Assembly: GCA_029098205.1 (NCBI GenBank)
Contig: JAQXNW010000108.1
Location: 1-5,588 of the forward strand
Length of the DNA stretch: 5,588 nt
Direction: 5' to 3'
From: Eubacteriales bacterium
Lineage (GTDB): Bacteria > Bacillota > Clostridia > Peptostreptococcales > Anaerovoracaceae
This document shows, piece by piece, positions 1 through 4,936 of this stretch (its first letter is position 1; every line of letters begins with the position of its first letter). Under the pieces are notes generated by a model that made no database searches, was not told the DNA's origin, and saw only the letters and a list, made by a program, of their open reading frames with translations. Both the position numbers and the translations under genes were made by a program.

Positions 1-951
1 ATTACGGAAGAGTCTGTCGGATGCCCGAGTCTTTCTTCGATGGAAACAGAAATAATCGGAGAGACAACGAGTGCCGGGAATACCATTCCGGTTCATATGG
101 ATAAAAATGCGCTCGGCGCGGATGGAATTATCGTTCTAAACCGCATTAAAGCGCATACCGGGTTCAAGGGACGCTACGAGAGCGGACTCTGCAAGATGAT
201 GACGATCGGACTTGGAAAACAGCATGGAGCCGCGGCCGCGCACAGCAACGGCGACGACAATATGCCGGAGACGATTTCCAATGTCGCCCGTGTCATGATT
301 GACAAAGCGCCGATTCTGATGGGCATCGGCCTTATGGAAAACGCGTTTGACAAGACGTATAAGATTGCGTTTGTGAAGGCGGAGGACATTCTGGAAGAAG
401 AGCCGGTGCTTCTGGAAGAGGCGAAGCAGGCGATGGCAAAGATCTTCCTGAAGGAGACGGATGTAATCATTCTGGAAAAGCTCGGAAAGAACTACAGCGG
501 CGGCGGGATGGATCCAAACGTCGTAGGTCGTTCCCGTCTTCCGATCGGCATTCCTTCGGATCGGATGGGCTTATTCGATCTCAGTGATGAATCGCATGGA
601 AACGCGACGGGCATGGGAAGAGCGGATGTCTGCACAAGGAAGTTCTTTGAAAAGATTTCGTTCGATGATACGTACGCAAACGCGATTACCGATCATGACA
701 GCTCTGTCTATAAGATTCCTCTTGTAATCGATAACGAGAAAGAGGTTATCCAGTGCTGCATGGCAATCTGCCTGCATGCGGATCCGAAGGCATTCCGGAT
801 TATTATTCTTAAGAATTCTCTTGAAGTTGAAACGATGCTGATTTCAGAGGCTTTGATTCCGGAAGCGGAGCAGCAGGAAAAACTCACGATTCTCTCGGAA
901 CCGTTCGAACTTACGTTTGACGGAGACGGAAATCTGACGACAGAATATTAA
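1..951 (+). CDS. LarA-like (lactate racemase / DUF2088) domain protein, 5' end outside window
   Basis: The reading frame is open from base 1 to the TAA at 949-951, so the true start lies upstream and about the last 316 residues are visible. The Met at 40 is internal. The sequence resembles LarA-type nickel-pincer enzymes, which interconvert stereoisomers of 2-hydroxy acids in the cytoplasm. The signature is NRIKAHTGFKGRYESGLCKM (about codons 47-66 of the visible frame), followed by IGLGKQHGAAAAH. Three residues match the expected cofactor site: His (154-156), Lys (193-195) and His (241-243). The Lys-to-His spacing of 16 equals Lys184-His200 of Lactiplantibacillus LarA, where the Lys carries the pincer cofactor. 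A Gly-rich YSGGGMDPN stretch follows at 493-519. Substrate is unknown; close LarA proteins are about 420 residues, so roughly 100 N-terminal residues are missing from view. Family assignment is fairly sure; lactate as substrate is not. Confidence 0.8.
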   Translation: MTEESVGCPSLSSMETEIIGETTSAGNTIPVHMDKNALGADGIIVLNRIKAHTGFKGRYESGLCKMMTIGLGKQHGAAAAHSNGDDNMPETISNVARVMIDKAPILMGIGLMENAFDKTYKIAFVKAEDILEEEPVLLEEAKQAMAKIFLKETDVIILEKLGKNYSGGGMDPNVVGRSRLPIGIPSDRMGLFDLSDESHGNATGMGRADVCTRKFFEKISFDDTYANAITDHDSSVYKIPLVIDNEKEVIQCCMAICLHADPKAFRIIILKNSLEVETMLISEALIPEAEQQEKLTILSEPFELTFDGDGNLTTEY

Positions 952-967
952 TCAGGCAGAGTAGGCG

Positions 968-1055
968 TATAGGACAGAAAACGTGTCTAAAAACCGCTGT
1001 GATCATTGAAGTTTCAGTGATCGCAGCGGTTTTTACCAACACTTTTTGTCCTATA
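968..1055. repeat. Outer inverted repeat TATAGGACA ... TGTCCTATA around the terminator
   Basis: TATAGGACA at 968-976 and TGTCCTATA at 1047-1055 are perfect 9-bp complements. The similarity continues inwards imperfectly (AGAAAACGTGT against ACACTTTTT). The pair encloses the terminator hairpin at 989-1034, so the whole segment can fold as one long cruciform-like structure or be read as a small element with terminal inverted repeats. Confidence 0.5.
989..1034 (+). terminator. Rho-independent terminator after the LarA-like gene, probably bidirectional
   Basis: A 20-bp stem (989-1008 with 1015-1034, two G-T pairs) has a 6-nt AAGTTT loop. It begins 37 bases past the stop codon of the LarA-like gene. 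The stem ends in TTTTT on the plus strand and starts with AAAAA, so it could also stop minus-strand transcripts. Confidence 0.85.
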
Positions 1056-1074
1056 AGCCAGAAGATGCAGGGCG

Positions 1075-1116
1075 AAACAAAAAATCTCCGGCTGCGGATT
1101 CCGCGGCCGGAGATTT
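1075..1116 (-). terminator. Rho-independent terminator of the small membrane protein gene
   Basis: A 16-bp stem pairs 1101-1116 with 1082-1097 around a 3-nt loop, with one G-T pair. Read on the minus strand it ends in a run of T (complement of the A run at 1079-1084). It lies 30 bases downstream of the minus-strand stop codon at 1147, so it serves that gene. Confidence 0.85.
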
Positions 1117-1146
1117 AGGAAATATGGATGGAAAACCATGAATAAT

Positions 1147-1497
1147 TTATTCTTCTTTATCTGTATCTGGCATATATTCCTCGTACTGGCTCATGTCGCG
1201 TTTACAGAGCATTCCGATTACCATGCCGATGAAGGCGCCGTAAATCGTTCCCTCATAGACGGTGACCGCCTTCAAGGTGCTTAAAAGAAATCCCGCGAGT
1301 GCGCCGATCAGCGTCGCAACGGTCCGGTAATCTTTCTCCATCGGAATCATATTTTTCGGAATGGGTTTTCCGGCGCGTTTCAGCGCGCGCATCTTTTTTT
1401 CCAGCGGCCAGACAACGCGGAAGCGCTTCTCAAATACGAAGCAGCAGATGACAAGAAGTATGGTCGGGATCAGATATCGAATCGTATAAATCTGCAT
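1147..1497 (-). CDS. Small membrane protein of unknown function (116 residues)
   Basis: I do not recognise a family. The protein has a first hydrophobic segment at about residues 3-22 (IPTILLVICCFVF) and a basic linker at 23-50 rich in Lys and Arg (EKKMRALKRAGKPIPK). Two more hydrophobic, glycine-rich segments follow at about 59-78 and 84-98, then an acidic tail ending DTDKEE. The likely topology puts the basic linker in the cytoplasm. A longer start at 1518 gives 123 residues, but it has only a weak upstream site. The ATG at 1497 is preceded by AGAGAGG with a 7-base spacer, so I chose it. The gene is monocistronic, has its own terminator, and converges on the LarA-like gene. An intact frame plus good ribosome site and terminator make it a real gene; its role is unknown. 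Confidence 0.75.
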   Translation of the reverse strand: MQIYTIRYLIPTILLVICCFVFEKRFRVVWPLEKKMRALKRAGKPIPKNMIPMEKDYRTVATLIGALAGFLLSTLKAVTVYEGTIYGAFIGMVIGMLCKRDMSQYEEYMPDTDKEE

Positions 1498-1504
1498 AGA
1501 CAAG

Positions 1505-1511
1505 CCTCTCT
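1505..1511 (-). promoter_or_regulatory. Shine-Dalgarno site deciding the start of the small membrane protein
   Basis: AGAGAGG on the minus strand lies 7 bases before the ATG at 1497. It falls inside the longer frame beginning at 1518, which argues for the downstream start. Confidence 0.65.
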
Positions 1512-1540
1512 GGTTCATAAGTTTCTTTTATTATGTTATT

Positions 1541-1546
1541 ATTATA
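1541..1546 (-). promoter_or_regulatory. Candidate -10 box (TATAAT) for the small membrane protein
   Basis: A perfect TATAAT on the minus strand lies about 40 bases upstream of the chosen start codon. The -35 region is poor (GTTAAA at 17-bp spacing), so the promoter is only a candidate. Confidence 0.4.
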
Positions 1547-1617
1547 CAAAAGAATCGACCAAGTTTAACAGCATATTTTGTTGTGCGGGAAAGCAGTTTT
1601 TCTTATTATTGTGTTGA

Positions 1618-1635
1618 AGTCGGGAGATTTCAGCC
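1618..1635 (+). repeat. Direct repeat copy 1 (AGTCGGGAGATTTCAGCC)
   Basis: This 18-base stretch near the presumed IS3 left end recurs at 2851-2867 in the same orientation with a single base missing. Such a match is unlikely by chance in a 5.6-kb window. Its origin is unclear because the second copy lies inside the IS256-type element. Confidence 0.5.
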
Positions 1636-1681
1636 ACTCGGAGATGTGCGAAAAACGCCAATCGGAGGAGCGGACAAAAAC

Positions 1682-1714
1682 TTGGACCGACAGAAGGGAC
1701 AAGAGAAGGTCCGA
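1682..1714 (+). promoter_or_regulatory. Hairpin overlapping the IS3 orfA ribosome-binding site
   Basis: TTGGACC (1682-1688) pairs with GGTCCGA (1708-1714), 7 bp with one G-T pair. The 3' arm covers the end of the AGAGAAGG site (1702-1709) just before the ATG at 1717. Such a fold would limit translation of orfA. In several IS families hairpins of this kind block expression from transcripts that enter from outside; that function is inferred here. Confidence 0.4.
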
Positions 1715-1716
1715 CC

Positions 1717-2396
1717 ATGTATTCATATGCAAAACGCATGAAAGTAGTAAAATTATACATACAGCATGAGTTTATCCCTTCTGCAGTTATGCATGAACTT
1801 GGTTACCCTAAGAATCGACATACTTTGTATGCCTGGTATAAAGAATATTAGGAAACCAATAGCCTTCATCGCAAGCTTACTAGGAAAGAAAAGTTTTCTG
1901 AAGATCAGAAACAGACTGCTATCGCATATTATCTGGAGCATGGCCGTAATGTTTCCAGAACCTTTAAAGAAGCTGGGCTATCCATCTCGAGGAACGTTAA
2001 AGCTCTGGCTTCAGGAGTATGTGGATGATTATCCGCGTAAGAAAGATGTTCATATTTACTCTCCTTTGGTACACTCAGATAAATAGAAGAAAGAACAAGC
2101 TGTGAAAGATCTCTGTCTGAGAGATAGAAACGTTCGAGAAATTGCTGATAAATATGGAGTTTCGAGTTACTCCATCTATAACTGGGCCTGGCAGAAGTTT
2201 GGGAAAGGAAACCTTCTGGTGAAGAAGAGGGCATTCAAATCAGAGGATAAAAGGCTTGAAGAACTTAAGAAAGATAATGAGCGCCTAAAAAGGGAGAATG
2301 TTGAGTTGGAGCGGCATAATCACTATCTCCCATATGGAAAACGATGCTCTTCAGATAGCAAGCAAATTGCTAAAAAAGAACAGGGCATCAGTCTGA
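1717..2396 (+). pseudogene. IS3-family transposase orfA, degraded
   Basis: OrfA of IS3 elements supplies the DNA-binding helix-turn-helix and leucine-zipper part of the transposase. Start ATG 1717 has AGAGAAGG seven bases upstream. The frame gives MYSYAKRMKVVKLYIQ and a first helix-turn-helix ending WYKEY, then a TAG at 1849-1851. It continues with a second one (YYLEHGRNVSRTFKE) to an extra G at 1972, which moves the frame (LGYPSRGTLKLWLQEY). A second TAG is at 2084-2086. A third helix-turn-helix follows (VREIADKYGVSSYSIYNW, about 2130-2190), then a Lys/Glu-rich coiled coil (2240-2320). One extra C near 2329-2331 shifts the frame again into MENDALQIASKLLKK. The original stop is TGA 2394-2396. 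Two nonsense codons and two single-base frameshifts make this a clear pseudogene. The triple helix-turn-helix layout is known for long orfA forms in clostridial IS3 elements. Confidence 0.85.
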
Positions 2397-2398
2397 TG
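2372..2398 (+). promoter_or_regulatory. Relic programmed -1 frameshift site and TGATG coupling of orfA/orfB
   Basis: The slippery heptamer A AAA AAG sits at 2372-2378 in the phase set by the upstream orfA frame (CTA AAA AAG). A -1 slip places ribosomes in the orfB frame (KEQGISLMKLTNREK). Without a slip, orfA ends at TGA 2394-2396, which overlaps the orfB ATG 2396-2398 as TGATG. A6G slippage producing an OrfAB fusion transposase is well known for IS3 elements. Here it is only a relic, because both reading frames are broken elsewhere. Confidence 0.7.
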
Positions 2399-2783
2399 AA
2401 ACTGACAAATCGTGAGAAAATCATCGTGATTGACGCACTTTGCAAAGAATGCACTCTTTGGAAAGGCCAAAAGCAACTGCTGTTATCAGTAGCGATCCTT
2501 CATATTCGATAAATATGCAGATTTTCTCAGGCGGTTCGGAGTACATTCGTCGAAATCACACGAAACAGATGGTTATCTGCGGATCCATGCGGTTCTGAAA
2601 AATTCAGGGAGAACTGTATCCGAGAAGGTTGTACGTCGCCTGATGAAAGATGAGGATCTGCATGTCAGAATTCGCAAAAGGCACAAGTGCAGTTCATATG
2701 CGGGCGAAATCTTACCGGCTGTGCAAAATCTTCTCAAATGCAATTTTCATGCCGATCGGTCGAACGAAAAGTGGCTCACAGAT
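2396..2783 (+). pseudogene. IS3-family transposase orfB, N-terminal fragment
   Basis: OrfB normally carries the DDE catalytic core. The fragment starts MKLTNREKIIVIDALCKE. An indel near 2455-2465 then moves it into the frame reading FGKAKSNCCYQ, which resembles the AKSSYYYQ motif of this family, followed by TAG 2490-2492. It resumes with FDKYADFLRRF and the HTH_21 region (GYLRIHAVLKNSGRTVSEK, then VVRRLMKDEDL, about 2565-2660). It ends NEKWLTD at 2783, where the D would be the first catalytic Asp. The open frame runs on into the adjacent IS256-type end as far as TAA 2820-2822, adding foreign residues. The rest of the rve/DDE domain is absent, so no activity is possible. Confidence 0.85.
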
Positions 2784-2829
2784 GAGACTGTTTCAAAGTC
2801 TGTGAAAACTCAAAAATACTAACGTAAGA
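2784..2829 (+). repeat. IS256-type left inverted repeat
   Basis: It begins GAGACTGTTTCAAAG and ends TACTAACGTAAGA. It aligns with the reverse complement of 3600-3643, including 13 identical bases at the inner end (TACTAACGTAAGA) and a 2-base gap in the middle. Confidence 0.75.
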
Positions 2830-2847
2830 TGTGTGAATATGTTTGCA

Positions 2848-2876
2848 GTCAGTCGGGAGTTTCAGCCCGAGCTGAC
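2848..2876. repeat. Hairpin containing direct repeat copy 2
   Basis: GTCAG/CTGAC and CGGG/CCCG arms form a stem around the loop AGTTTCAG. The core AGTCGGGAGTTTCAGCC (2851-2867) is the second copy of the stretch at 1618-1635. It lies inside the IS256-type element, beyond the transposase stop. Confidence 0.45.
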
Positions 2877-2958
2877 CTTATCCGCATTATAGCTTAAGTT
2901 TTATACATGTCAATCCAGGGAGCTTCTCAGGAGACGTGTGCCCCTGAATCCCTGCGCC

Positions 2959-3008
2959 AATGCCCGCGTCCGGACTGTCTGTAATCAGCCCGGACGCGGG
3001 CATTTTTT
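2959..3008 (+). terminator. Strong terminator facing into the IS256-type element
   Basis: A perfect 15-bp GC-rich stem (2959-2973 with 2990-3004) has a 16-nt loop and a run of six T (3003-3008) on the plus strand. It would stop transcripts entering from the IS3 side before they run antisense to the transposase remnant. Its right arm overlaps the last codons of that remnant (KKCPRPG). Confidence 0.8.
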
Positions 3009-3575
3009 AATAACTGGTGTCCTTTCCAGCTGTTCTTCAAAATAAATCTCCAGCCTAGAATGAATCTGGCCCCAATCCGGACGGCGCCCTGTCCATTTCT
3101 TTGTGATATCGATCATCGCCGGATACAGCATTTTCAGCACGCTGTCGTCGGATGAAAATATCGTTTTCGATGTTGTCGTTTTCCGGAGCTGACGATTGAA
3201 GCCTTCCATCGTATTGGTCGTATAAATCAGATGTCGTATAGCTGAATCTCCGCATTCGGAAATACAGCCTCAATCGCCTGCGGAAATCCTGTCAGACCAT
3301 CTACGCAGGGGATCAGAATTTCTTGCACTCCGCGGTTCTTCAGGCCGTTCATAATGGAAAGCCAGAACGTAGTGCTTCCGTTCTCTCCGACAGACATTTT
3401 TTCTGCCGGACATGTCAATGCCGATAGCGATATATACGGCTCGTTTCACGATACGGCCTTCGCTGCGTACATGGTAATGGATCGCATCCATGAAAGTGAC
3501 GGCTTCTTTCAAGTAAGTGCTCATCATTTCCCGGAGAGCCGCCTTCTGCGGTGAATCGGATTTTCGTCTAGCCAT
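2985..3575 (-). pseudogene. IS256-family (mutator-type) transposase with internal deletions
   Basis: The start ATG at 3575 has GGAG five bases upstream (3581-3584). The N-terminus MARRKSDSPQKAALREMM is typical of this subfamily. After STYLKEA (near 3500) the text jumps straight to VTFMDAIHYHVRSEGR, so roughly 130 residues including the DNA-binding part are lost. The first catalytic Asp is at 3486-3488. A small deletion after IDMSGRKNV (about 3410-3425) changes frame into SVGENGSTTFWLSIMNGLKN. The second Asp (CVDGLTGF) is at 3299-3301. After FPNAEIQ (about 3245) a larger deletion joins it to LIYTTNTMEGFNRQLRK with another frame change; the catalytic Glu is at 3204-3206. The second Asp and the Glu are only about 30 codons apart instead of about 100. 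All three DDE residues survive but no active enzyme can be made. The C-terminal TPVIKKCPRPG reads into the terminator. Confidence 0.85.
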
Positions 3576-3599
3576 AAAAACTCCATACTCATAAGCCTG

Positions 3600-3643
3600 T
3601 CTTACGTTAGTATGGAGGTTTACACAATCTTTGAGATACTCCC
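3600..3643 (-). repeat. IS256-type right inverted repeat
   Basis: Its reverse complement reads GGGAGTATCTCAAAG and onwards to TACTAACGTAAGA, matching the left end at 2784-2829. It lies 24 bases upstream of the transposase start codon, as expected for the transposase-proximal end. Confidence 0.75.
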
Positions 3644-3657
3644 CATGAACTATTTTA

Positions 3658-3686
3658 GGCTGAACAGTTGAATTTGCTGCTCAGCC
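3658..3686. repeat. Hairpin GGCTGAACAG / CTGCTCAGCC
   Basis: The 10-bp arms at 3658-3667 and 3677-3686 pair with one mismatch around a 9-nt loop. No T run follows, so it is not an obvious terminator. Function unknown. Confidence 0.4.
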
Positions 3687-3703
3687 CTTAGACACGATTA
3701 AAT

Positions 3704-3777
3704 AAAAATCTGCTGGCGCGTCAAGGACGTCCAGTACCCTAGGTGTATTTGTCTTTGGCGCAGCAGCAGATTTTTTT
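3704..3777 (-). terminator. Terminator-like stem with a large loop downstream of the GntR gene
   Basis: AAAAATCTGCTG (3704-3715) pairs perfectly with CAGCAGATTTTT (3764-3775). GCGC/GCGC extends the stem past a 2-base bulge. The T run 3771-3777 and the A run 3704-3708 allow termination in either direction. On the minus strand it would end the GntR transcript about 135 bases after its stop codon. The roughly 38-base loop, which contains GGACGTCC, is unusually long for a simple terminator. Confidence 0.55.
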
Positions 3778-3912
3778 AATACAGGATTATTACATTGATA
3801 CGTAATTGCCAGTTCTCCGAGCATTTCCCGTTAGTATTTTGATCAACATCGTCCGTTTTCTTCGTCGGAATTGTAGATCTGTTTCTGAATGTTCATGCAT
3901 GAGATAACTAAG

Positions 3913-4614
3913 TTAAAGTGACAGCCCTCCTATCGGACGACCAGTACTGACTAGCCATTCTAACATATTTAGAGGCAGACGAATATGCTTTTCCAAAAGA
4001 GCTTTAACGGCTGCCCGATTACCAGCTTCCAACATTTCTACAATTTTCTCGTGCTCTTGATAAGTATCTTGAAACGTAGACAGCTCCATATTGGCCATTC
4101 GGTACATCTGGTAAGTGGTTTCGATGCAGCGGCTGTTTTTATAAACTCGTAGAATTTCTGAGTTTTCAGTCAAACCGATAATAGTTTGATGGAAGTCACA
4201 TTCCACTTTCATCGCTTTATCATAGTCACGTGGCCCAATATTGCGATATTCTTCCACAGCACTTCGCAGTTCTTTTACTGCCTCTGTGTCGAATACCATA
4301 TTCCGAATTACTATGTCAACTGAATAGAGTTCAATCATCAGGCGAAGTTCCAGGATATCCCGAATATTTTTTACAGAAAGCTTTTTAACAAAGGTTCCCT
4401 GATGTGGAATGGAATCAGCGTATTCTTCAGCGACCAATCGGTTGACGGCAGCTACGACTGGAGTGCGACTGATTCCGAGCTGGTTTGCGATATCCTGGGT
4501 AACCAGCTTGGATCCGGGTTGGAATGTACCATTTTGGATTAATTGTTTAATTTCCTTATATGCATATTCTGTTAAGGTCGATGTATGAGATTTTTTGACA
4601 GCATCCATGGGCAT
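3913..4614 (-). CDS. GntR-family transcriptional regulator with FCD ligand-binding domain
   Basis: The 233-residue protein (ATG at 4614) is a FadR-subfamily GntR regulator. The N-terminal winged helix spans about residues 14-78. LTEYAYKEIKQLIQNG and GSKLVTQDIANQLGISRTPV give the two helix-turn-helix helices, and HQGTFVKKL the wing. The C-terminal all-helical FCD domain (about 86-215) begins with ELRLMIE. It keeps the likely metal-ligand histidines: DFHQ (His142), QEHEKI (His188) and EKHIR (His210). The acidic ligand usually four residues before the first His is Glu here rather than Asp. FCD regulators usually sense organic acids and repress catabolic or transport genes. An in-frame GTG at 4623 would add three residues; I prefer ATG 4614, with GGA ten bases upstream. 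The gene is divergent from the DctP gene, which suggests it controls that transporter and itself. Family certain, ligand unknown. Confidence 0.9.
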   Translation of the reverse strand: MPMDAVKKSHTSTLTEYAYKEIKQLIQNGTFQPGSKLVTQDIANQLGISRTPVVAAVNRLVAEEYADSIPHQGTFVKKLSVKNIRDILELRLMIELYSVDIVIRNMVFDTEAVKELRSAVEEYRNIGPRDYDKAMKVECDFHQTIIGLTENSEILRVYKNSRCIETTYQMYRMANMELSTFQDTYQEHEKIVEMLEAGNRAAVKALLEKHIRLPLNMLEWLVSTGRPIGGLSL

Positions 4615-4653
4615 ATATATCACATCCGATTTCAGAAGCCTAGATGTTATAGA

Positions 4654-4696
4654 ATTCTTTTTTTAAAAGAATATCATAAATTGAATTTTTTGGCAA
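4654..4696 (-). promoter_or_regulatory. Candidate promoter of the GntR gene
   Basis: On the minus strand, TTGCCA (4691-4696) and TATTCT (4668-4673) are separated by exactly 17 bases, close to a sigma-A promoter. The -10 lies within a perfect inverted repeat, ATTCTTTT-TTT-AAAAGAAT (4654-4672), which could be a binding site or simply A/T-rich structure. Confidence 0.45.
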
Positions 4697-4702
4697 CAAA
4701 AT

Positions 4703-4710
4703 TGTATACA
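4703..4710. promoter_or_regulatory. Candidate GntR operator TGTATACA
   Basis: The perfect palindrome TGTATACA, within ATTGTATACATT, fits the GT-N-AC core common to GntR-family operators. It lies 7 bases upstream of the proposed -35 box of the regulator gene. Placement supports autoregulation or control of the divergent gene, but an 8-bp AT-rich palindrome may also be chance. Confidence 0.35.
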
Positions 4711-4890
4711 TTTGCAGTGAGACTTGTTAGTCAGAAAATAAATTATAGTCATTGCTACAATATGGTTGCGTTTGTTAACCAGATTAAGGAGCTGCGGCAT
4801 TGCAATCACAGCATAGTTGATTAAATATAAATATGGTTAAATAAAATAAATACTATATTCTAAATAGTAATTCAAATTAAAAAATAACGA

Positions 4891-4919
4891 TTGACAAATT
4901 AAAAAAAGAATTTTATTAT
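4891..4919 (+). promoter_or_regulatory. Near-consensus sigma-A promoter of the DctP gene
   Basis: A perfect TTGACA (4891-4896), a 17-base spacer and TATTAT (4914-4919) give a strong housekeeping promoter. The predicted transcription start is near 4926, leaving a leader of about 60 bases. A promoter this strong implies that repression sets expression. Confidence 0.75.
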
Positions 4920-4936
4920 ACAAATATAAAATTTAA

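Larger units (their letters stand above)
1610..2783 (+). mobile_element. IS3-family insertion sequence remnant, right part missing
   Basis: The segment contains decayed orfA (1717-2396) and orfB (2396-2783) of an IS3-family element. The right third is gone: similarity stops at the orfB sequence NEKWLTD, exactly where the IS256-type left end begins at 2784. The left boundary is uncertain. TGTGTTGAAGTCGGGAG from 1610 is a plausible end because IS3 ends usually begin TG, but no matching right end is present to prove it. With several stops and frameshifts it cannot make transposase. Confidence 0.75.
2784..3643 (-). mobile_element. Internally deleted IS256-family element with both inverted repeats
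   Basis: The 860-bp element has related 44-46 bp ends at 2784-2829 and 3600-3643 and carries a minus-strand IS256 (mutator-type) transposase remnant. Full IS256 elements are about 1.3 kb. The shortfall is explained by two internal deletions in the transposase. The ends look intact, so it might be moved by a transposase made elsewhere. I see no 8-9 bp target duplication: flanks are TCACAGAT on the left and CCATGAAC on the right. The DNA on one side was therefore probably deleted or rearranged after insertion. Confidence 0.8.
3644..3912. other. Gene-free stretch between IS debris and the GntR gene
   Basis: No reading frame here looks like a protein. The longest I traced, on the minus strand from about 3900, gives 36 residues without a recognisable motif. 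No continuation of IS3 orfB appears after 3643. The stretch holds two hairpins (3658-3686 and 3704-3777) and otherwise nothing I can name. It may be a scar of the rearrangement that removed the right half of the IS3 element. Confidence 0.5.

Noticed and set aside
174..777. Minus-strand open frames under the LarA-like gene
   Set aside because: They are antisense shadows of a well-supported gene and lack ribosome sites or recognisable domains.
1138..1290. Plus-strand frame starting MNNLFFF opposite the small membrane protein
   Set aside because: It has no Shine-Dalgarno site and runs antisense to a gene with good start and terminator signals. Its hydrophobic start comes from the reverse complement of an acidic tail.
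1542..1941. Frames on both strands around the IS3 left end (1542-1760, 1578-1769, 1753-1941)
   Set aside because: They conflict with the orfA frame starting at 1717, which has family-like sequence despite its stop codons.
1929..2234. Minus-strand 101-residue frame
   Set aside because: It is antisense to IS3 orfA with no family resemblance.
3354..3554. Plus-strand 66-residue frame in the IS256-type element
   Set aside because: It is antisense to transposase segments containing the catalytic motifs.
2776..3652. Target-site duplication of the IS256-type element
   Set aside because: The bases next to the two ends (TCACAGAT and CCATGAAC) do not match, so no duplication can be claimed.
4585..4824. 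Plus-strand 79-residue frame in the divergent regulatory region
   Set aside because: It overlaps the GntR start on the other strand, has no ribosome site, has AT-driven composition, and covers promoter elements.
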